Source: Diplonema papillatum
Taxonomy: Eukaryota > Euglenozoa > Diplonemea > Diplonemida > Diplonemidae
DNA: 64,000 bases
Assembly: GCA_030068145.1 (NCBI GenBank)
Contig: JAPJBO010000015.1
Coordinates: 248,001 to 312,000 of the forward strand
Direction: 5' to 3'
The notes under the pieces are model-generated. The model had not been told where the DNA came from and made no database searches. It worked only from the letters and a program-made list of their open reading frames with translations. Numbering within the stretch: the first letter of the stretch is position 1; each line of letters starts with the position of its first letter. Positions 52,661-63,704 of the stretch are shown here, one piece after another. The position numbers and the translations under genes were made by a program.

Positions 52661-53637
52661 ATAAAAGGTATCACGGGATAAGCCGGCAGCCGCTGCTTAA
52701 CGGCTTTATCACGTGGGCGGCCCTGAGATTACCCCCTCAGGCGACTCCACTTTATCTTTAGCCATACTTCAACTTTCCACTTACAACCACACACTTTGTT
52801 TCCGAACCCGCGCGTTCGTGTCGTGTGGGGCAGATTGCTCATCCGGGCAGATGCGCACCTCTCCCTTTGCGAGCGCAAGAAGGTGCGTGCTGGCCCGCGC
52901 CACAGTGCAAACGTTCCAACAAAACACGATGGCCATTTATAACAGTCGTGTGTTGGTTCTTCAGCCAGTCCGCCGAAAACAAGCACCGGACGGCGCTTCC
53001 GAGCAATCTTGCGACATGCTTTGAGTCGTCGTGCGCCCCTCGATCTCGTGCGTTATCAGCTCAGCTGGTAATTCGGAACCCGTTTAGAGTGTACCGGAGA
53101 AAGCTGTCTTATCCCAAGAACACCAACATAGCACGGTGGAGCCGAAGCTGGAGCCGAAGCTGGGGCTAAAAAGCCGGTACACCGGCTGTTCGGGTGTGCA
53201 TTCACACCGGCTGTTCTCCGGGTGACCATTCTGCGAATGGTCCCTTCTTACTCGCGATACAAGGAAGATGACGTATTCAGCAAACGTAGTATTACTCAAA
53301 GATCTGTTTGTCTTAACACGACAAGGTGATCGTCAGGCGGGAAAAGACGCACAGGGCGCGGCGGTGGTCACATCCTAGCAGTCCCGGGGACTCTACGCCC
53401 CCACCTGCACGTGTTCTCACAGTCACCGCTACCGCGCTGACCGTTTCCAAGAGAGGGGGAGGAGAAGCTGGCCTACGCCGTCTTCTTCCTTTTGCAGGAA
53501 GACGAACTGGATCTCGAAAGGGAATGCTGGCAGCGTGTTAGGGGGCCGCCCCTGATTTGGCCTGACCCACGTGATGGTGGACCTCACCTCGAAACTTGTT
53601 TTGATGTCTTCTTTCTCTCTCTCTCAGGTGGGCGACG
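52661..53637. other. Spacer between the Alba-like exon and the PP2C gene
   Basis: Contains a (GGAGCCGAAGCT) duplication at 53141-53164, an inverted pair CACCGGCTGTTCGGGTG/CACACCGGCTGTTCTCC at 53179-53222, and two good acceptor sites: CTTCCTTTTGCAG at 53488 and TCTCTCTCTCAG at 53627. The second lies 10 bp before the PP2C start, so that gene probably has an intron in its leader. Confidence 0.5.
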
Positions 53638-55997
53638 ATGGCGGAAGTTGACTTCTTCGATGAACTCATTGGGGAGTTGTACGAGACACGTGGAAGCTTC
53701 ATGGCAAAGCCCGTTGTCGACAAGGAAACGGCTATTGTGGAGAACGACTCTCTCTACTGCGTCACGTGCAGCATGCAAGGCTGGCGATCGAACAACGAAG
53801 ACGCTTATGCCGCAGAGCTGTCGCTCCCTCAACATCCCTCTGCCTCTCTTTTCGGGGTTTACGACGGTCACGGCGGCTGGCGAGTGGCCGAGTTTGCGAG
53901 TAAGCACCTTCACAATGCTGTAGACGCCGTCCTTCCCAGCAGTATGCGCCCACATCTGTGCTTTCTGTTTACATTTCGGTGAAGTTACACCGTGTTTAGG
54001 AAAAAAGAGAACGGATTGCTAGCAGAACCATCACCTAAAGGAAGTATAGCAACGTTGAACGCCACCAGACTGCACATCAACCCCGGTTGATTGTCGGTAA
54101 CACTAGACGGGCGGCTTTGTTTTGTTTCAGGGGTGTGTTGCAGCGAAATCTTGGCCAGACTCTCTGAGTCAGGTAACCTAACGTACCTGAAAGCAGGACC
54201 GTTCCGTGAGAAAAAAAACGCAGAATAACAGAGCACGCGTTGCATTCAGGGCACTGGGCAGAAGTCACATTCCACGCCACCGCTGTGATGAAGCGAAATG
54301 CTGTGGTTTAATTAACCAGTTGGATTCCTCTTGTTCGTAACAGTTCCAAGCTGACACTTCATTGCGGGCACAACATGCAAGAAGGCCTGGAAGAAATCAG
54401 GAGCCGCGGGTAGCACCCGAGAGCGCCACTCACAGCACCTTCAATCTGAGCCCAGACCTGACCCGCACTGACAATCCCGCATGTGTCCTCAGCGCCACCG
54501 TCGGTTTAGCACGGTGAACTACGAGGAAACTACGGAACTGGGTCCCCCTGGTTCCACAAGTATTACGAAAGAACCGAGGTTCGTCACGGCAGCCATCCCG
54601 AGAAAAGGAAAATACGTGTATCTGTCCTGTCAAGAGCAACTATTCGCAAAGAATGAATGGAAGAGTCAATTTTCATGACACCGCTGCTAGGACGTGGCAG
54701 GGCTTGGCATGTTGTGTTTGTGTTAGCGTCTAGTCAACCGCTACGACTGCCTCGGAAACTTCTTCAACGGAAGAAGCGTACGTAAGTACAGACCACGTAT
54801 CCCGTTCTAGAGTTTGTGTGATCCCGATAACAAAAGCCTTTTGTTTCAATCTCAGGCCTTCAAGACATTCCCGCGATTTGCGACTCGCTTCGGAAAGCGT
54901 TCCTCACTACCGACGAAAAGGTATCCGAGTCGATCCCCGCCGACCACAGCGGAGCCGCGGGCACCACTGCCAACGTCCTCCTCATCACAAAAGACCACGT
55001 GTTTTGCGCAAACGCTGGCGACTCCAGGGTATGTGTCTATTTTCCTTCCTTAAGCGAGAGCGCATTGTGTGTGCGTCCCCTTGCAAGCTGCGAGTATGCG
55101 CAAGCCCACTGATTGCCATACAGACAGCGGTTGTTATCCTGACACCGTGAATTAGGATGAGCGATGCTGCGTTAGTTGTCCGGCCGAAGTGTGCGTGCGC
55201 TCAGGCCCCTGGGCTGCAACACACGGGTTCATGCCGAACTCGCTGCCACGTTGGCCAAGGGTTGCTCCAGCACTACTGGAACCCAAGTGCATCGTGTAGC
55301 AACATATTGCATTTGCTGGTCAGGCCGCAGTGCGCAGCAACAAATACCGGGTTGGCCAAGCGATGCATATACCCTCTCAAGAATCTATGTGTCTGGCCGA
55401 AAGTGCGAATAGGCCGTTGGGTAGTTGCTGCGTTTGTCCGGTCTATCTGAAACCGTGAATAAACTCGAGTGCACAGTCAAGCTGCAACCTTTTGCGTTTT
55501 CCGGCGTTCTACGTGCTTACGATCTCAACCCCACACTGCAGGCCGTCCTGTTCTCAGGCGGGCAGAGTGTCAGGCTGTCGCACGACCACAAACCCGACTC
55601 TCCGAGGGAATGCGCGCGGATTAAGAATTCGGGCAGCAGCATGCGCGACGGGAGGATCGAAGGCATGCTTGCGGTCAGCCGAGCACTGGGCGACTTCGAC
55701 TTCAAGCAGACGGGAGGGCAGCCTCCGGAGCTGCAGGCAGTCTCGCCGTCGCCTGACACCACGCACCGAGCAGTCAGCTCCGCTGATCGGTTCATTATCC
55801 AAGCGTGTGACGGGATCTGGGATGTCCTATCCGATGACGAAGCTACCAACTTCGTCACATCCCGACTGGCGACAACGTCGCCTGAAGACATCTGTAAGCA
55901 GCTCTGCGACTCGTGCCTATCGCCGACCATCGAAGAAGAAGGCCTCGGTACCGACAACATGACGGTCAACCTCATCATCTTCAAGAACAAAGGCTGA
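53638..55997 (+). CDS. PP2C-type (PPM) Ser/Thr protein phosphatase, 4 exons
   Basis: Exons 53638-53941, 54734-54781, 54856-55028 and 55542-55997 join in phase to 326 residues; exon 2 is only 48 bp. It removes phosphate from Ser/Thr using two Mg2+/Mn2+ ions. Motifs in order: MQGWRSNNEDAY (46-57, with metal-binding Glu54/Asp55 region), GVYDGHGG (73-80, metal Asp76), KAFLTTDEKV, SGAAGTTANVLL, ANAGDSRAVLFSGG (across the exon 3/4 junction at 175), SRALGDFDFK, ACDGIWDVLSDDEA and GTDNMTVNLI near the C-terminus. All metal-binding aspartates are present, so it should be active. No signal peptide or extra domain; cytosolic or nuclear. The start is chosen at the ATG after a strong acceptor (53627), which suggests a leader intron. 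Length matches stand-alone PP2Cs of protists and plants. Confidence 0.93.
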
Positions 55998-57035
55998 AGC
56001 TGACCCAGCTCCACCCTGTTCCACCAGCCATCGCGAACGCCCCCCCGCACTCTTGTACATCCTGTCTTCCCATTCATTTTCGTGGCGTGGCGGGATGGGG
56101 ACCTCTGCCCCCGTCGCAAAACAACGGCTTCCAACAGCCAGCGTACTTTGGCGAACTGAAGTTAGTGAATGACACGCGTTTATCATCTACGTGTCGGTTC
56201 AGCGCAGAGTAATGAGAGTGAGAGGAGGCTGAGCCTCAAGTAGGCGCAATGTGTGGCGCTCGAGACAGCGTCACGGCACGTACACGGCATGCAATAGCAC
56301 CGCTGCCTCTGAGGTGCAGATGTCTCGAATTAATCAAATCCAAGGTTGGACAGACACCAATGGCACAAAAAGAAGCGATCCACCAATTAGCTGATCGATC
56401 GAATACCGTCAAGCTCGAAAACGAACAGGAGGCGGCTCCTGTTTCGATAAAGAGTTCGCTGAAACGGAGTGGCACGGCGGCGAGCACTCCTGCGCCCACC
56501 CTTCGAAGTGCACTTGCACATGTGCTATTCATACTCCTTCTGGGCACAGTTTTGGCGAGCGCTTGCTCGAGTCACACTTTACTCTTTCTTTGGTCTCCCT
56601 GTTCCTTTCTCCCGTGCGACGTGGCATGCGAGCCTTGCGCTCTTCTACCACAGTCAAGCTTCCGCTGTCTTGACTCGTTATTCCGTTTCTTCCGTTAGCT
56701 TTGTCTTTTGCATTTCCCAGTGGTTTTCCGAAGTTGGAAGTATGTTGTGTCGTCGTAATCGGCATTCCGTAATAACCACATTCGCTCATACTCCCACTCC
56801 CACTCACACGGTCACGCAGTCACACTGTACGCCTGCGTTCTTTGCGTCACGCCCACAGGCAACACCTACACGATTCTGTCGGCTGCGTTGTGATCAACAG
56901 GCAACATCGATTCTGTCGGCTTCTTTGCCCGCGTCGCCCGAGTTGTAGCTTGCCCTACCTGGTTCCTGCTCGTTGCTTGCCCTTGTCTGCTTCTCGAGTC
57001 TGGCACCGGCGCTGCTCTGGAGGACGACACACGGC

Positions 57036-57108
57036 CACACACACACACACACACACATTCCCGTGGACGCCTCTCGCGCACGAAGGCACCACGAAAAAAC
57101 AGGTCTAC

Positions 57109-57145
<37 letters not shown>

Positions 57146-57277
57146 TCCGTGTACGTCGCAACCACCACGAGCGGCCGGCTGGTGCATCGGCAGTAACGTA
57201 CGTGCATTGTGCAACAGGGCTAGACTCCGCTCAGGGGTTACCCATTACTGAGATCACACACACACACACACACACAC
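57036..57277. repeat. Three (CA)n microsatellites
   Basis: Runs at 57036-57057, 57110-57144 and 57255-57277. The third is preceded by CAGGGGTTACCCATTACTGA, a phrase that returns before the (CA)n runs at 63870 and 63940, so the microsatellite belongs to a larger dispersed repeat. Confidence 0.85.
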
Positions 57278-57924
57278 GTGTGCTTTTATCCGCGTTTTAT
57301 CCGTCGGGGTTTGCGTGTGTTCAGCGTGCAAAATCTACGACGATGATCTGCGTTCTCTCGAGTCTATCTTTGCCGCGCTGCGTCGTGCCGTCCATCGTTT
57401 GTTCTTGTCCGCACCTTCTCCTGCCCGGTTATCCGGCAGACACCTGTGAACGGCGGTGAACAGTCCCATACAAGCACCGGCCACATGTACGCTTCTACCC
57501 GCGTTCGTCACGTCGGTCCCCCCCAGCAAAACATCGTGATCAAGGTGCAAACTCTACCGCGGTTCACTCGGCTTGCACTTCTTTACCTGCGACGTGTCCT
57601 GAGTCCGTTGCTTGCTCTAGTTGCGCGAGGCTTTGCGAGGTCCACACACCCACCTCACACTCACACACCCGGACACACTCTCTGTCGTGCGGTCGATGTC
57701 GATTATCCATAGGTTGTAACAGACACCCAACACGAGCAACATCCCCCTTCCCGTGCTTTTCCTCCCAGCCACTCGGCTCCCAGCTTCAACGGTCAACCAG
57801 GGACTTAATTACCAGTCCTTTAAACCTCAAAGTACCTTAAAAAGCAGGCAGTCGTTCGTGAGCGTCTCTCCTGCAGCTTTCGGAGCCTTGCCGCTCCCCT
57901 TTCTTCCTCTTTTACGAAGAAGAC

Positions 57925-57972
57925 TTGACGCTAGCATCAAAGCCCTGACAGGCAGCGTTCTGCCAAAACAAA
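57925..57972 (+). repeat. Repeat family C copy
   Basis: GACTTGACGCTAGCATCAAA followed by CTGACAGGCAGCGTTCTGCC: both palindromes present, one base off perfect. The poly-T/poly-C tail is missing. Confidence 0.65.
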
Positions 57973-58159
57973 AGAGGAGGGTTCGCCAGTATGTCCAGTC
58001 GTGCTCACCACGCTTTCTGACCAGACCATCCTTACACGCACGTTCCGTACAACAAAACTACACATTGCACCGTAATTGGATTAATGCTGAGCCGGGTAAG
58101 ACCTGGGACACCCGCCAAAAATGGAGGCTGGGTGCCCCAGGGTTTACCCGGTTTGGCAT

Positions 58160-58390
58160 TTCTTTTTTTGTATAAGCACCTGCTTTGCAGGAAATACTTG
58201 AGGAGGCTGGCAGCTGCAAAAGATCGAAGGAGGTAAATGTGCTGTAGCCCACACGAAACACAGGCGAATCTGGGTTTAGTGGCGGGCGTAAGCGTTCAAC
58301 AAAAAAGACTCATTTCGTAGTTGTATCGTTTTCTCCCCCTCTAGCCTCCTTCGAAGTAAGCACAAGGCAGCCCCTCGAGTATTTCTCGGG
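58160..58390 (+). repeat. Repeat family B, full reference copy
   Basis: From TTGTATAAGCACCTGCTTTG to CCCCTCGAGTATTTCTC. Left end GGAAATACTTGAGGAGGCTG and the complement of the right end, GAGAAATACTCGAGGGGCTG, form the terminal inverted repeat. The centre contains CCACACGAAACACAGGCGAA and TTTTCTCCCCCTCTAGCCTC. About 230 bp, no ORF. Confidence 0.8.
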
Positions 58391-59123
58391 GTTTGCGGAC
58401 TTTGCGTACTTTGACGAACATCGCGACCCTGGAGCTTGCCCGCGCCTTGGGGTAGCTCGACCCCTAGGTGCCGTTGTCACAGGAGGCTGCAGAACCACCA
58501 CTAGTCACGCAGGTGACTACCTGGGAGACCCCCCCGGGTGTCCCAGGTTTTATCCAGTCTGTCATATACCCGTTCCAGCTTTAGTCCAGTTCAACATTAT
58601 TCCAATTACGGTAACTAGTTCCCAACATGATGGTTCCACACGCATTCGCACAACAGTGCGAATTCTCACTAAAAATCGGATCCTCAAGCGAACTTTCACT
58701 CTAAAAAGGTGTGGCATTCATCTGCCGGTCAATGGCCCTGTGGGAAGAGTTCAACAATTCTGTGCAGCGCGCCGATCGCCCAGACCTGGTCCTTGCGGAA
58801 TGTCAGATCGGGTGGTCTGATCAACAAGGTTGGTTGATCAGGCTGGACTTCTTAAACGGACGCCCCCTCTAAACATTAAACTAAGGCACCCCCCAAATAA
58901 GCTCTTCCCCTCCCCCATCCAAAGTTTTGATTGGAACAAGGATCTCGAGCGAACCCAAAGACGGAGCGGGAAACAAAAGAACCAAACCTGAAGGCCCCAG
59001 CCCCTCGTTGGGGGTTGTTCTATTATTGAGTGGTCCCTGTTCGTTCTCTCTCTCCCCCTCTCTCTCGTTTTCCTCGAAAGGACTTGACGCTAGTGCTGAG
59101 AGGCAGTAGACATGAACTCATGT

Positions 59124-59415
59124 ACTTTTACATAAGCGCCAGCTTGGAAGGAAATGCTCGACAAAAGCTGTCAGACAAAGAACCGAAGGGATCCAAAGTT
59201 CTGTAACTACCGAACCACGTGTTGAACGGACGTGAGGTCGTGCGGGCCTACCCGTACACGACACGACACACAAACAGGTCAAAGTCCTGAGTGAGAAAGC
59301 AACACACGTCGGTGTAAGCGAAGAACAAACCAGTTTGTGTTTGTACTGTATTTGCCCCTCTACCTCTGTATTTCCTCCCTTCCATTGGAGTCAAAGCAGC
59401 TACCTCGAGTATTCC
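59124..59415 (+). repeat. Repeat family A, full solo copy
   Basis: ACTTTTACATAAGCGCCAGC to AGCTACCTCGAGTATTCC, all landmarks in order. A family C scrap (GGACTTGACGCTAGTGCTGA, 59078) lies 25 bp upstream. Confidence 0.8.
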
Positions 59416-60514
59416 CCCTTCCCCGAGAGTTATCCTTATCATCAGTACACAGTTCTTTGTTGTGTCATAGGACAGAACAATTATATTCAACGATGAAAAA
59501 GAGTACGTGCCCATAATTATTATGAGGAAACCTGTCATAGGCTGCGAGCCGCGGAACGCCGTATTGCGGCGGTGCTTCCTCCCGCTGTTTCCTTTCGATG
59601 ACCAAGACCCGTCTACTTGTTCCCAGCCCCCTCCCTGTGGCCCCGCACATTTCAGTTTCTGCGCAAACAAACGCCTCCCCCCCCATGCCCCCGGGCCCTT
59701 CCTTCGACTTGCTACGATGTCCTGCTGCGCGCGGGGAAACCATGGCATTCCGGCATCAGGCATCAGCCAGATGAATGCCAGGCGTTCAACTAGCGCCCGC
59801 GATGAAAAAGGATAGGAAGGATCGAACGTTGCTTGAAGATGCAACGGCATATCGTGTGTGGCCCTCCCTGTGCACAGGCCTGTATCAACACTTTGTCGGG
59901 GCTTCTCTCAACTTATATCGCGCGCAGCCAGATGTGTTGACTTCGGTACAGCACACAAGTACGAAGAAAAGAGCTCTCATCAGGACTTCGACTGCATTAT
60001 AAGAAGAAAGGGTTCCCCTCGGGCTCTATTGCCTTTGGGAAAATAAACGTCGTAATGAGCGACAACAAGGTAAAGATATAACACGACAGGCACTCTCTTG
60101 CAATACTGCTACTCGGCGCCCCCCCCCCCCAGAAGGATCTTTTTCAGGAGCTTTAGGGTCTTACACGCAGAAACGGAACTACGGCATGCCGCATCAACCG
60201 AAGAGAACAATGCTGAGCCGGTCCATCCCCTCTTGATAGACCGTGATAGACCGAAGAATACAGCACCGGGCAATTCGATGCAGCTCTAGGGACTAGGGAT
60301 GGATCTGATAGACCCTGGTGGACCGTGATTCACTGTGATAAACAGCGGCAGGCACTTCGATGCAGTTTCAAGAGATAGGGACGGACCGGCTCAAGCGCTG
60401 GTAAAGATGATACGGAAAGGATGTTTTGTTGCAAAACGACGCAGTTCCTCGCGTACGCTCATTGACGGCTAGAGGGGGCGGAAGAACAAAGACACCTGCA
60501 AAATGGTTTTGGGT

Positions 60515-60632
60515 TCTTTTGTTGAACGCTGGTGTGTTCTTGTGTGTGTCACAGCACACCTTTCATTTCTCTCAGTTTCGTAGCAACTGGTGACCTCCTT
60601 TCGAGTGTTTGCTACAAAGCAGGTGCTTGGGG
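60515..60632 (-). repeat. Repeat family B, eroded copy
   Basis: On the minus strand CAAGCACCTGCTTTGTAGC, AGGTCACCAGTTGC and AGCGTTCAACAAAAGAACCC keep the family order, but the centre is changed beyond alignment by eye. Confidence 0.5.
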
Positions 60633-60836
60633 GGAGAGCGCAAAGAGAAAGGTCGAACAACCGGCGAGACACAGAAAACAAACAATTCACAGCAGCGTTT
60701 TACCATTGCCGCCGGCTGAGAAAAAAAAAAAAAAAAGCAGCCCTTGTGAGTAAAGAACGAAATCTGTTTTACGACACTGGCCCCTACACAGTGGAGTTGA
60801 GCCAATTCACCTACCCCCCCTGAAAGCGACTTGAGC

Positions 60837-60904
60837 TCGATTACACTCGATTACGCGTCGATTACACTCGATTACACTCGATTACGATCGATTACAATCG
60901 ATCA
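60837..60904 (+). repeat. Short array of CGATTACACT-type units
   Basis: About seven units of CTCGATTACA or CGATTACAAT. Bracketed by CCAATTCACCTACCCCCC (60802) and GGTGAATTGGGGGGGTA (60911). Confidence 0.75.
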
Positions 60905-62533
60905 GCTTTTGGTGAATTGGGGGGGTACTGTAACAATTGATTAAACACACAGCACTCAGTCAATCCTGATTAGCCGATGCAACGTGTCTATTATCGAGCC
61001 TTCTTCTGGGGCTAAAGATGCTGATAGCACGATCATCGAATATCGAACAAAAAGAAGCATATTCGTCTGAAAAAAGGATGTAGCCAGGCAGTGCAGCAGG
61101 GGACGAGGAAGTTCGGACTGACTTGTGGAAGCAGGTTGTCGAGTGCATAGGGGCTCGGGTACCCGTTTTCCCGTATTAGCAACCTTTGCAATTTAGCGCA
61201 GCTAATACTCGAGCCTTTTGGCATTCCCTGCGGGGCAGTTCCAGGCGATAGGGCAAGCGCTTGGCAGACACCCTGTCCTCGAAGATGTCAAGTTTCTGTT
61301 TGTGGGTTCGATCTCCCTGGCGACAACAAGGCGGTTGAAAACGGAGGCTAATCTCACTGTCACGCATGCCATTGTCAGACGCTACCGTCTGGCATTGCGC
61401 AATTCGTGCCATAGTCGTTGGGGGTATTGACAAGGGGGTTCAGTGGACACTCATCTGTTGGCTCCTCGTTACTGCCCACGTAGGTTCCGGGAGGTCTGCT
61501 TGGCTGCACGCGGCTTGTGGTGTTGCTTCGTTCTTGAACTTTTTCTTCGGCTTCATGCGGTTCATCGTCCCGGCCTGCCCCTGGTACACGACTCGTCTCG
61601 TCTCCGTAGCTCGTCTATCCTGCTTCACTTCGTGCTTCCATCGAGCCTACTTGCGCTGTCACATTCCGATGGGTAGTGCGTCTGCGGGAGGAACCTGCCG
61701 TTATTGTGGCTGACACACCCTGTCCCTGCGGCCTTCATCGCTGTCTGCTCTCGTGCGGCCACTGTGGGGCATGATTCCGCCTCGGATCCTCGGTTGTGCT
61801 CCTTAGCTGGATCGCTAGCTCGATAAGAAGAGCTGGTGTGTGGGCACAAGCGAATGTGGTTGCGGTTGCGGGCCGGCCGGCGTGACTGCGAGCAGACAGG
61901 CTGCATGCGCGTGGGCCCAATCGCGCCATTCACGCGGTACTCCAAAGGCCTAATCGGGCCGGGCCGGCACATACAGATTGCGACCGGGGCCAGCGTCGCA
62001 CCTCGGTCTCGTCCCTTACAGCCGGAGCACGTGGCTCTCCCCAAGCCTCTGGGAAGGTGGCGGAGCTGGGAAGACGCGAGAGAAAACCAAAGTAGCGGCG
62101 GCCGACCTCTGTCTGCAAGCACGTCTCTGGCAGGGCAGTCGGCACCAAACGGAGCACAGTACCTCTTCCAAAGCAGTCGGCTGAAGCGGAGCACAGTCAA
62201 TGGGCATTCAGAGAGTGCAAAGCATGTCTCTTGTAGGGCAGTGGGCAGCGGGCTTTGAGGGAAAGGTCAGCGCGGTAGCGATGACCAGGAGAACACATAC
62301 AGATGGGTGGGGAGAGGCCCTGGGACTAAGGCGTGACTACCCCCCTCCCTGTCCCTCCCAGGGCGCCACCCCGAATCTAGCCTGGCTCCACCACGGTGAA
62401 GGCCCACACCTGCGGTTTCCGTCCCTCGTATGCTTGTGCTTGGCACTTCTTGGGCCAGACAGTGGTCAACATGGTCGCTCATGGGCCAGCCAGGGGTCCA
62501 CCAGTGGTCGAACCCAAAATACTAGTGTCAATT

Positions 62534-62702
62534 TCGATCACACTCTACAACGCTCGACTACACTCTACTACACTCTACTACACTCGATTACACTCTATTA
62601 CACTCTACTACACTCGATTACACTGATGCAGATTATCGCCACAGATTCTTTGCATTCTAATCCAAACGATTACACTATATTACACTCGATTGCGCTCGAT
62701 CA
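62534..62702 (+). repeat. Second array of CTCGATTACA/CTCTACTACA units
   Basis: About nine units to 62626, interrupted by TGCAGATTATCGCCACAGAT and CCAAACG, then three more units to 62702. Ends GGGGGTGGGTGAATTGGCTC, the complement of the left flank of the array at 60837. Confidence 0.75.
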
Positions 62703-63704
62703 GGGGGTGGGTGAATTGGCTCAGGAGTCCAGCCTGGGAACTGAAGCTTTTTGCCCACGATTTTTCGCGCGTGCATTTGCACGCGTTTTACACTCACCAG
62801 CTTTCGGGTGTGGCTTCATTGTGGAAATGTTGTGGCTATTCTGACCACACTGTGGGAAAGTTGTGGGTGCACAGTGCACAATACTGGTCAACGTCTGCTG
62901 GTTTGTGAAACAAAAGCGAGCCGCGTGGCAGAGGTCTCTTAGAGCAGCGGGTAAAGTCATACCGAAAGAGATCCCGGCTCGAGAAGCCACTCTCCGCGGT
63001 ACTTTTCTGTCGTGAAATGCCATCCTCGTACCCGAACGTCCGTGCGTGAACGAAAGAAGGTGCGAGGACGTCAGCGGGATCATGATGCGAGAAGCGTGAC
63101 ATGTCAAAACAGAAGAGAAATCCAGCGTAATGCGCACAACACACCCGCATTGACTGCGCTGCGGAATCGAAACGTACCCAAGAACAGTGTCTCCGAAGCT
63201 TCTCTCGCGTTCACCTCCTGCAGTTGAGAGGCCAGTACCCATGAATGGGTAGTAGCAGCTTCAACGTCACGAAACAAATTTACCCCCGCCCGGCCAGTCG
63301 CAGGAGCATCCTGGCGGGTACTCGTTGTGCCGACTGAAATTCCCTCGATGCAGACCTCCCCAATTCGCGAGAGAAAAAGCGGATAATACCACCCGACAAC
63401 GCTGCTGCAAAAGCGGCCCATTTTCCGGCCGCAGTTCTCAGCTCCTTCTGACAGTGGGTACCCAGACCCAGGCGGCACCGAGTATTTCTGCATTGTTATG
63501 AACACACGCACCCCCACCCACCCCGCTTCTACTTCTCTCAAGCTTTGATGCAAAGCCCACCCGCCTCCCTTTCGCGCTCCTCGTTTTCACATTTCTTCTC
63601 TTTCTTTGCACCGATTTCTTTTGTTTTTCGAAAACCGTCGATCCTCCACACAGACCACGTACCAACACAGCCTTTTCCCTTGCTGTATTCGCGCTTGTCC
63701 TAAT

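Noticed and set aside
53492-53923. 143-codon frame overlapping the PP2C start
   Set aside because: Its first part (EDELDLERECWQR) may be a real exon of the upstream gene, but the rest overlaps PP2C exon 1 in another frame and runs through intron-like CT tracts.
56842-57459. 205-codon frame with THTHTH runs
   Set aside because: Translation of (CA)n microsatellites; no domain or bias.
61218-61430. Leucine-rich-repeat protein fragment
   Set aside because: QAIGQALGRHPVLEDVKF fits one repeat, but there is no second repeat and no coding bias around it.
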